NCBI GenBank assembly: GCA_003556955.1
Contig: PWQB01000006.1
Span: forward strand, 1-6,946
DNA length: 6,946 nt
From: Nostocaceae cyanobacterium CSSed10_463m
GTDB lineage: Bacteria > Cyanobacteriota > Cyanobacteriia > Cyanobacteriales > Nostocaceae
Direction of reading: 5' to 3'
Shown: one piece after another, positions 1-5,381 of the stretch
Numbering within the stretch: the first letter of the stretch is position 1
How the letters are laid out: the number at the start of each line of letters is the position of its first letter
Made by a program: the position numbers and the translations under genes
The notes under the pieces: model-generated
Database searches by the model: none
What the model saw: only the letters and a program-made list of their open reading frames with translations
What the model was told of the DNA's origin: nothing

Positions 1-816
1 ACCAGTACCTTGAATACCTAATAACATTAAACCACGGGGGTGTGGTAATCCGTACTGGCGCGCCCGCTCAGTAAATGAGCCACCCCGACGCAGTAGCCAG
101 TCTTTAAGATTATCCAGTCCCCCTATATCAGAAATTTGCTCAGTGGCAGGGTAGAAGTCCAGGATTTGGGTTTGGCGGATAGTTTGGCGCTTTTCCTCCA
201 AAACTAAGTCTACATCCTCTGGTTGCAGTTCTCCGTGGGATGCGATCGCTCTGGCTAAAACCCGCCGAATCCTTTCCATAGATAGCCCTTGACAAGAGCG
301 CACCAAGTCATCCAGAATTTTGCTAGAAAGGGAGTTGCTGCCGGTGCTTTGCAGTAAGCGTTCCACCTCAGTTTTAATTTCTGGAGCTGCGGGTAATGGG
401 AACTCAACCACGGTGAGAACTTCGGTTAAATCGTCAGGAATGGCAATGCGTGGCGATAGTAATACCAGATTTTTGGGTTGGGATTTCAGCAGTCTGGCTA
501 AGTTGCGAAGTTTGCGGGCGATCGCCACATCATCTAAAAACCGATGATAATCGCGTAAAATCAAAACAGCAGGAGCAGAGGCTGGCATTTTTTCCACAAA
601 TTCCAAAGCTTGTAAAGGGTTACGCTTACCAAACCCTGCATCATTGGGGTTTCCCTGGTAGCCATCCACAAAATCCCACGTATATACAGGACGATTACCT
701 TGATTTACGGCTTCTTCCCGAATCGCCGTTTCTACCCGTTCCTCCTCATAAGTAGGAATATAAATCAAAGGATAGCGGGCGCGTAGCAGCAATTTAAATT
801 CTTCACGAAAATTCAT
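1..816 (-). CDS. Ycf46-like AAA+ ATPase, N-terminal 272 residues (cut by window edge)
   Basis: The open frame runs from ATG at 816 off the left edge without a stop. The protein begins MNFREEFKLLLRARYPLIYI, and its first ~140 residues match what I recall of the N-terminal domain of cyanobacterial/plastid Ycf46 proteins. That domain is NTPase-like but lacks a P-loop; it has a Walker-B-like strand, PAVLILRDYHRFLDD, at residues 82-96. A helical lid-like region follows (about 145-210). The second, active AAA+ domain then opens with DIGGLDNLKDWLLRR (230-244) and GLMLLGIQGTG (262-272); the window ends just before the expected Walker A lysine. Full-length family members have about 500 residues. A Synechocystis Ycf46 protein has been linked to CO2 utilisation and photosynthesis regulation, but the molecular activity is poorly known. 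A good Shine-Dalgarno supports the start. Cyanobacteria carry more than one Ycf46-type paralogue, so I give no symbol. It is transcribed divergently from the ATPase gene at 1013. Confidence 0.88.
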   Translation of the reverse strand, partial: MNFREEFKLLLRARYPLIYIPTYEEERVETAIREEAVNQGNRPVYTWDFVDGYQGNPNDAGFGKRNPLQALEFVEKMPASAPAVLILRDYHRFLDDVAIARKLRNLARLLKSQPKNLVLLSPRIAIPDDLTEVLTVVEFPLPAAPEIKTEVERLLQSTGSNSLSSKILDDLVRSCQGLSMERIRRVLARAIASHGELQPEDVDLVLEEKRQTIRQTQILDFYPATEQISDIGGLDNLKDWLLRRGGSFTERARQYGLPHPRGLMLLGIQGTG

Positions 817-823
817 CTACTAA

Positions 824-828
824 CTCCT
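824..828 (-). promoter_or_regulatory. Shine-Dalgarno of the Ycf46-like gene
   Basis: On the minus strand AGGAG lies seven bases upstream of the ATG at 816. It is the only strong, well-spaced ribosome binding site among the genes whose starts fall in this window, and it fixes the Ycf46-like start. Confidence 0.75.
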
Positions 829-850
829 ATGGATAATTCATAATTTGTAA

Positions 851-946
851 TTACAGCTATTTTCAGGTAAATAGACCACACGGTAGGGGCGCAAGGCCTT
901 GCGCCCCTACGACAGATATGGTTCAAATAGATGAAAACTGCTGTAA
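851..946. repeat. MITE-like palindromic element in the divergent intergenic region
   Basis: The centre is a perfect 28-bp palindrome (883-910; arms GTAGGGGCGCAAGG and CCTTGCGCCCCTAC). The outer ends are also inverted repeats: TTACAGC-TA-TTTTCA at 851-865 faces TGAAAA-CT-GCTGTAA at 932-946, with partial similarity continuing inward (ATAGACC at 871-877 against GGTTCAAATAG at 920-930). The element is 96 bp with no room for a gene, so it could be a miniature inverted-repeat element mobilised in trans. I see no convincing target-site duplication. GTAGGGGCGC-type palindromes are abundant between genes in Nostoc-like genomes. As RNA it would form a very stable hairpin in either direction. It fills most of the 196-bp gap between the divergent genes and may shape both their 5' regions. 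Confidence 0.6.
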
Positions 947-1012
947 GAATGACATATTAAATTTAATTATCCTGCCTGACGTGAATAGCATCATCTAAGT
1001 ATTCTAAAATAT

Positions 1013-2311
1013 ATGGACATGGAAGAAAAAGTTTTATTAGAAAAGTTTCGCCAAGCATATAGATCATTAGAACTATTTCCCCTGATCAATTACCAACAAG
1101 TTGAACAGTTTCGAGTTGATTTTGCTAATCATACCATCGCTCGTTTAGAGCAAGCAGTAGAAGATGCACCTGCTAACGGAAAACTTATATTTGCTGGACA
1201 TCGAGGCTGCGGTAAGTCTACGCTATTGGCAAAGTTTTCTGCACAAATGATGGAACAGGGATATGTAGTTACTTTATTTTCTGTAGCTGACATGATTGAA
1301 ATGTCAGATATTAATCATGTCAATATTTTATATGCTATTACCCTGACTCTGTTAAACAAACTTCAAGAACTAAAAATTAATATTTCTCCTGACACCGAAA
1401 AGTCTTTAAGAGAATGGTTTACTACCACACAGACAGAAACAGTTACCAAAGACCTCAAATCTGAAGTAGGTCTAGGTGGCGATTTCTTCAAATTAATCAC
1501 CGCGAAACTTAAAAACGAAGCGACATTTCGAGAAGAAATTAAAAAAACCTATGAACGAAAAGTTTCAGAACTAGCGAAAAAAGCTGATGAAATTGCTGCC
1601 CTGATTAATCATTATACTAACAAAGAAGTTTTAGTAATAATTGACGATTTAGATAAACTCGATTTAAGTTTAGTAGAAGAAATTTATAAAAATAATATCA
1701 ATTCTTTATTCCTACCCAAATTTAGAATCATTTACACAATTCCCATTGCGGTAATTCGTAATAATGATTTACTAGCTACCTTACAATCAGTTACACCACG
1801 TATCTATCTAATGGCAGTTTGTAAATTCTTTAAGCAAGGAGATAGCCATAAACCTGACGGTGTACCAAAGGAAGAACTGATAAATTTGTTTCTGCAAATC
1901 CTCAAAAAGCGGATTCCCGAAGAATTAATGGAACCAGATACTGCAAGGCAAATTGTCTTAAAAAGTGGTGGTGTAGTCAGAGAATTGGTGAGAATAGCTA
2001 GAGAATGTTGCTCTCAATGTTTGCTATTAATTCGTTCTGAACCACAGCGAACCGATATCAAAATTAATGATGAAATTCTGCAATTAGCAATCAAAGATTT
2101 GCGGAATGATTTTGCTCGTCCGTTGGGCGATAAATTATATAGCATATTAGTAACTACCTACAATCATCTGACACCTCCAGACGCAAAAAGTGAAGAATTT
2201 CTGTCTTTACTACATGGATTGTCTGTACTGGAATATGAAAATGATGATTTATGGTATGACGTGCATCCCATTGTGGCGGATTTACTCAAACGCAAAAAGT
2301 TGATTGAATAA
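1013..2311 (+). CDS. STAND/AAA-type P-loop ATPase, first gene of a two-gene unit
   Basis: This is a 432-residue soluble protein with no signal peptide or membrane segment. Walker A is GHRGCGKST (62-70) and Walker B is VLVIIDDLDKL (206-216), an hhhhDD pattern. RIIYTIPIAV (238-247) looks like the sensor-1 strand. Between Walker A and B (about 120-200) is a long, charged, largely helical stretch (KLKNEATFREEIKKTYERKVSELAKKADEI) that may form a coiled coil. The region after residue 285 looks like the helical lid. The last ~45 residues (EFLSLLHGLSVLEYENDDLWYDVHPIVADLL) look like a winged-helix domain, as in STAND and ORC/Cdc6-type ATPases. It should bind and hydrolyse ATP; the substrate is unknown. 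Its stop overlaps the start of the TPR gene (TAATG), suggesting the two are co-translated and may form a complex. Two ATGs (1013, 1019) are possible and no Shine-Dalgarno decides between them. Parts of the gene are very AT-rich (11 G/C of 60 at 1681-1740). Confidence 0.85.
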   Translation: MDMEEKVLLEKFRQAYRSLELFPLINYQQVEQFRVDFANHTIARLEQAVEDAPANGKLIFAGHRGCGKSTLLAKFSAQMMEQGYVVTLFSVADMIEMSDINHVNILYAITLTLLNKLQELKINISPDTEKSLREWFTTTQTETVTKDLKSEVGLGGDFFKLITAKLKNEATFREEIKKTYERKVSELAKKADEIAALINHYTNKEVLVIIDDLDKLDLSLVEEIYKNNINSLFLPKFRIIYTIPIAVIRNNDLLATLQSVTPRIYLMAVCKFFKQGDSHKPDGVPKEELINLFLQILKKRIPEELMEPDTARQIVLKSGGVVRELVRIARECCSQCLLLIRSEPQRTDIKINDEILQLAIKDLRNDFARPLGDKLYSILVTTYNHLTPPDAKSEEFLSLLHGLSVLEYENDDLWYDVHPIVADLLKRKKLIE

Positions 2312-4212
2312 TGTTAACAGATGATGTTAAAGCGGAAAATCAACGAAATTATCAGAAATTAATTGTATCCTTGGAAGCCAGCCAAGGAATTTTAAATTTG
2401 CTAATTGCGGTTTGTGATGACCCAAATTTACGAGCCAAGTTAATTCAGCAGTATGAAACTGAACTCAAACAACAGGATTTTCTCACCTATCGCGTCAGGG
2501 TACGTAGGCAAGATCCTAGTTTACGTTATGCCCTAGCACATCTGCTAGAAACCGAGCCAGATTTACAACAAGGTGAGGCTGCTGTAATTACAGTTTTGGG
2601 AGTAGATGAACTGCTATCTGTGAAGCTAGACTCACCTAAATCAGAGCAGGATAAATTTTTTGGCTATTTACAATGGACAAGGGAAGCGCTAAGAGAGTTT
2701 ACTTTTCCTATTGTGTTGTGGGTAACTGAGTCAGTCTTGATTCGTTTAGCCGAACGCGCACCAGACTTTTGGAGTTGGCGCGGTGGGGTGTTTTGCTTTA
2801 CACGCGAGTCTGTGACTGTAGAAAGTAGAGGGATTTCAGGAACAAATAATATATCCCAATCTGCACCAGAAGAAATTGGTGGTTTACCTCTAGAAGAAAT
2901 ATTACAACTGATTGCAAGAATTGAGTCAGAAGGAACGGAAGCACCTTTACTGGCGACTTTATATGAAAGTCTGGCGAAAGCCTATGAACAAAGATATGAA
3001 AATCATCAAAATCGTCAATTAGCAATTCAAGCCTATCAAAAAGCCATTGCGTTACAAAGAAAGTTGGGGTTAAAGGCTGATTTAGCTGATAGTTTGAAGA
3101 ATTTGGGAAATCTTTATTTTGAACTCAAAAATGAGGTCAAATTAGCTGAGGATTATTATGAACAGGCTCTGAAAATTTACCGAGATATTGGCGATCGCTT
3201 GGGAGAAGCATATATATTAAAAGCCATCGGCGATGTTTTGCAGTTTCTTAACCGCAGCAGCGAAGCTTTAGAAAAATACGAACAAGCTTTGGCATTCTCC
3301 CGCGAGACTGGTTCTCGCTTGGGGGAAGCATATACATTAAAAGCTATCGGCGATGTTTTACAGTTTCTCAACCGACGCAGCGAAGCTTTAGAAAAATACG
3401 AACAAACATTGGGATTTTACCGCGATGTTGGCGATCGCTTGGGAGAAGCTAATACATTAAGAGCCATCGGCCATGTTTTGCGGTTTCTCAATCGACGCAG
3501 CGAAGCCTTAGAAAAATACGAACAAGCATTGGCATTCTACCGCGACATTGGCAATCGCTTGGGGGAAGCATATACATTAAAAGCTATCGGCGATGTCTTG
3601 CAGTTTCTCAACCGACGCAGCGAAGCCTTAGAAAAATACGAACAAGTACTAGCATTCTACCGTGATCTTGGTTCTCGCCTGGGGGAAGCTAATACATTAC
3701 TATCCATCGGCGATGTCTTGCAGTTTCTCAACCGACGCAGCGAAGCCTTAGAAAAATATGGACAAGCATTGGCATTCTACCGCGATATTGGCGATCTCTT
3801 GGGGGAAGCAAATACATTAAAAGCCATTGGCGATGTTTTTCAGCTCCTCAACCGACGCAGCGAAGCCCTAGAACAATACGAACAAGCATTGGGATTCTTC
3901 CGCGATGTTGGCGATCGCTTGGGGGAAGCTAACGTGCTGCAAGAGTTTGGTAAATTACAAGATGACCCAGCACAAGCACTAGAATATCTCCAACAAGCCC
4001 AAAGCCTCTATAATCCAATTGGCAATATTTACAGCCAAAGCCGCAACCTGTTATTGATTGCCGATATGCAATTTAAAATGGGACAGACAGAAGCTGCTAT
4101 TAATTCTTTAACCCAGGCGGCTGAACTCGCTGATGCTATTAACTACGAACCTTTCAAAAAACGCGCCCAAGAAATATTAACCCAAATTAAAAATAATCCC
4201 AAACACTTGTAG
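2311..4212 (+). CDS. TPR protein with degenerate NTPase-like (iSTAND-type) N-terminus
   Basis: This 633-residue, apparently cytoplasmic protein starts at the A of the upstream TAA (TAATG). Residues 1-165 have the layout of a P-loop NTPase without a Walker A: LIVSLEASQGILNLLIAVCDD (17-37), a Walker-B-like strand AAVITVLGVDELL (90-102), then FPIVLWVTESVLIRLAERAPDFWSWRGGVF (132-161). I recognise that last segment from many bacterial TPR proteins, and it resembles the domain described as inactive STAND (iSTAND). A linker (166-212) leads to about ten TPRs: two diverged ones (213-294), six nearly identical 40-residue units (291-530, consensus RDIGDRLGEANTLKAIGDVL then QFLNRRSEALEKYEQALAFY), and two diverged ones (535-610). 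TPRs bind protein partners; here the likely partner is the upstream ATPase, with the array as a sensor or scaffold (inference). The stop codon lies inside an intergenic repeat. Alternatives are a general TPR scaffold with no defence role. Confidence 0.87.
   Translation: MLTDDVKAENQRNYQKLIVSLEASQGILNLLIAVCDDPNLRAKLIQQYETELKQQDFLTYRVRVRRQDPSLRYALAHLLETEPDLQQGEAAVITVLGVDELLSVKLDSPKSEQDKFFGYLQWTREALREFTFPIVLWVTESVLIRLAERAPDFWSWRGGVFCFTRESVTVESRGISGTNNISQSAPEEIGGLPLEEILQLIARIESEGTEAPLLATLYESLAKAYEQRYENHQNRQLAIQAYQKAIALQRKLGLKADLADSLKNLGNLYFELKNEVKLAEDYYEQALKIYRDIGDRLGEAYILKAIGDVLQFLNRSSEALEKYEQALAFSRETGSRLGEAYTLKAIGDVLQFLNRRSEALEKYEQTLGFYRDVGDRLGEANTLRAIGHVLRFLNRRSEALEKYEQALAFYRDIGNRLGEAYTLKAIGDVLQFLNRRSEALEKYEQVLAFYRDLGSRLGEANTLLSIGDVLQFLNRRSEALEKYGQALAFYRDIGDLLGEANTLKAIGDVFQLLNRRSEALEQYEQALGFFRDVGDRLGEANVLQEFGKLQDDPAQALEYLQQAQSLYNPIGNIYSQSRNLLLIADMQFKMGQTEAAINSLTQAAELADAINYEPFKKRAQEILTQIKNNPKHL
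3181..3945 (+). repeat. 120-bp tandem repeat array encoding 40-residue TPRs
   Basis: Six full units start at 3181, 3301, 3421, 3541, 3661 and 3781, and a partial seventh at 3901 is similar for about 32 bases. There are no indels, so the period is exactly 120 bp. Conservation extends to synonymous sites. Positions 3586-3638 and 3706-3758 (units 4 and 5) are identical over 53 bases. Non-adjacent units share variants: units 2 and 5 carry GGTTCTCGC where units 1, 3 and 7 have GGCGATCGC, and units 2 and 4 share the TATACATTAAAAGCTATC block. This mosaic pattern points to unequal crossover or gene conversion. Confidence 0.95.
3191..3198. repeat. HIP1 octamer in TPR unit 1
   Basis: GCGATCGC, the highly iterated cyanobacterial palindrome. 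The same site occurs at the same phase in units 3 (3431-3438) and 7 (3911-3918), and also at 242-249 and 518-525 in the Ycf46-like gene. It encodes the Gly-Asp-Arg of the TPR consensus GDRLGEA. Units 2, 4, 5 and 6 have one or more substitutions in the octamer. Confidence 0.95.
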
Positions 4213-4267
4213 AGACGCGATTCATCGCGTCTAAATTCATCATTCATCGCGTCTAAATGCATCGCGT
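4209..4267. repeat. Palindromic/tandem repeat between convergent genes, possible bidirectional terminator
   Basis: AGACGCGA-TTCA-TCGCGTCT (4213-4232) is a perfect 8-bp stem with a 4-base loop. The right arm recurs in tandem: ATTCATCGCGTCTAAAT at 4220-4236 and again at 4242-4258, then a third, shorter copy (GCATCGCGTCCCC) from 4259. The motif GTAGAGACGCG resembles a common Nostoc-type intergenic palindrome. It separates the convergent TPR (+) and DUF177 (-) genes, so the hairpin could stop transcription from either side. There is no long T-run after it, so classical intrinsic termination is uncertain. Confidence 0.65.
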
Positions 4268-4277
4268 CCCCTTTAAA

Positions 4278-4784
4278 TCATCCCGGAAGCTGCTTCTTCA
4301 ACGCTTCCAAAGAAGCCCAACGACTATCAACCGGCTTGTTTGAACCATCAGCATCACCGCTCAAAATACCGGGACAATCGAGATTACAAAGCTGACGCTG
4401 AGGCAATGCTAAACACATCTGCTCATATAACCATTCACTAGGATAAAAATAACCTTTAGGTGAGAGAGTTTCCACTAAATCTTCCATCACCACTTCCCGT
4501 TCTAAAGGCAAATCCTCTATTTGATTAGCAGCTTCATCCAACCAAATAACCTCTTTGGTATTTACCATCAAACGATGATTATATTGCTGCAAACAACGGT
4601 TGCAAGTACAAGTAATAATTGTTTCTGCCTGACCAGACACTTCTAAGTAATTACCATGATGCTGTACCCGCACGCGACCACGAACAGGTGTCAAACTTTC
4701 CAGACCAGGCAGAAACTCTTTAACTTGAATTTCCTCTGTCCGCTCCGGGGCTTTGGTGAGCTGCGGAATAAAAATTGCGTCCAT
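4278..4784 (-). CDS. DUF177/YceD-family protein (23S rRNA/50S biogenesis-linked)
   Basis: This is a 168-residue soluble protein. Features typical of the family are the internal cysteine cluster CTCNRC (59-64), the acidic strand EVIWLDE (78-84), an acidic middle (EREVVMEDLVETLSP, 95-109), the second cysteine pair CNLDCPG (133-139), and the C-terminal signature DSRWASLEALKK (153-164). The four paired cysteines (61, 64, 133, 137) could bind a metal (inference). In many bacteria the gene precedes rpmF, and plant homologues are needed for chloroplast 23S rRNA accumulation. Here it follows jag by 69 bases on the same strand, which fits a ribosome/membrane-biogenesis operon with yidC-jag. The ATG at 4784 gives MDAIFIPQL, a natural family start, but there is no good Shine-Dalgarno. 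It converges with the TPR gene. Confidence 0.88.
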   Translation of the reverse strand: MDAIFIPQLTKAPERTEEIQVKEFLPGLESLTPVRGRVRVQHHGNYLEVSGQAETIITCTCNRCLQQYNHRLMVNTKEVIWLDEAANQIEDLPLEREVVMEDLVETLSPKGYFYPSEWLYEQMCLALPQRQLCNLDCPGILSGDADGSNKPVDSRWASLEALKKQLPG

Positions 4785-4853
4785 AGGATTTCGATATAAT
4801 TACGAAAATTTAGGTTTTACTATCAGCAATTCTGCTCATAATACAACCCTATT

Positions 4854-5381
4854 TTAACTCTCATTATTCGCCGTCGCTGGACAAACTACCAAATGACGGT
4901 GCGGCTCTCTACCACGGCTGAAGGTTTGCAAATCTGTAAATTCTTTCAAAAAAGAATGGATTTGCCGCCTTTCTGCGGAACTGAGCGACTTTATTTCAAC
5001 TTCTCCACCAGAAGCCCGGACTTCATTTGCTGCAGCTTCAGCCATTGCGTGAATTTCCGCTTGTCTTTTGACACGATAGCCATTCAACTCAATAGTATAA
5101 AAAGCTTGTTCTGCTTCGGGTAAGTCGAGGTTTAGCACCGAATTAGCTAAATACTGAATCGCATCTATAACCGAACCATCAGCGCCAATTAAAACTCTGA
5201 TTTGTTCCTGGGTTAGGTTAGTTTGATCAATGGTCAACCAGTAACTATCTAGTTCTGGGGAATCGCCAAATTGAGGCGGGTCAATTTCTAAATTCCCCTT
5301 AATCTCCGCAGGTATTCCTGTTAATTGCAGCAGCGTTTTTAACCACTGCTGCCCTCTTTGCATTGGACTTTCCAGCATCAT
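4854..5381 (-). CDS. jag: Jag/KhpB-type KH-R3H RNA-binding protein
   Basis: The protein has about 175 residues. A KH domain occupies roughly residues 45-105 and contains QIRVLIGADGSVIDAIQYLA, a GxxG loop read as GADG. An R3H domain follows (about 110-168) with the signature SSAERRQIHSFLKEF and a family-typical end, SRGREPHRHLVV; the Arg and His of the RxxxH motif are both present. The N-terminal Jag-N domain of Firmicute proteins is absent, as expected for the short cyanobacterial form. The family binds RNA and, in Gram-positives, affects cell elongation; its role in cyanobacteria is unclear. Its gene is habitually next to yidC. Starts are ambiguous: TTG at 5384, ATG at 5381 (one-base overlap with the yidC stop, TGATG) or ATG at 5378. 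AGG upstream is three bases from the first ATG and six from the second. I use 5381. The overlap implies translational coupling to yidC. Confidence 0.9.
   Translation of the reverse strand: MMLESPMQRGQQWLKTLLQLTGIPAEIKGNLEIDPPQFGDSPELDSYWLTIDQTNLTQEQIRVLIGADGSVIDAIQYLANSVLNLDLPEAEQAFYTIELNGYRVKRQAEIHAMAEAAANEVRASGGEVEIKSLSSAERRQIHSFLKEFTDLQTFSRGREPHRHLVVCPATANNES

Larger units (their letters stand above)
817..1012. other. Divergent intergenic region
   Basis: This 196-bp spacer must hold the promoters of both the leftward Ycf46-like gene and the rightward ATPase gene. Apart from the Shine-Dalgarno at 824-828 and the palindromic element at 851-946, it is AT-rich. I could not pick a -35/-10 pair with acceptable spacing for either direction. 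No clear ribosome binding site precedes the ATG at 1013. There is no sign of a small gene or structured RNA other than the palindrome. Confidence 0.6.

Noticed and set aside
320..755. Plus-strand open frames of 75 and 101 codons at 320-547 and 450-755
   Set aside because: They are antisense to the Ycf46-like coding region, whose frame is continuous over 816 bases with a strong Shine-Dalgarno and recognisable motifs.
883..910. 28-bp palindrome as an intrinsic terminator
   Set aside because: No T-run follows in either direction and it lies upstream of both divergent genes, where a terminator would be out of place.
951..1012. A sigma-70 promoter for the ATPase gene (ATGACA at 949-954 as -35; TAAAAT at 1005-1010 as -10)
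   Set aside because: The spacing between the two is far too long, and the TAAAAT would place the start site inside the coding region.
2798..3025. Minus-strand 75-codon frame under the TPR gene
   Set aside because: It is antisense to the linker and first TPR of the real gene, with no family resemblance and no ribosome binding site noted.
3177..3371. Minus-strand 64-codon frame inside the TPR array
   Set aside because: Its product is itself periodic (RNCKTSPxAFNxYASPKR), the expected shadow of the repeated DNA.
3181..3945. Regular 120-bp repeats as a possible CRISPR array
   Set aside because: There are no unique spacers; the repeats are contiguous, in frame and encode TPR helices.
4893..5123. 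Plus-strand 76-codon frame across jag
   Set aside because: It is antisense to the R3H/KH coding region; the composition follows jag codons.
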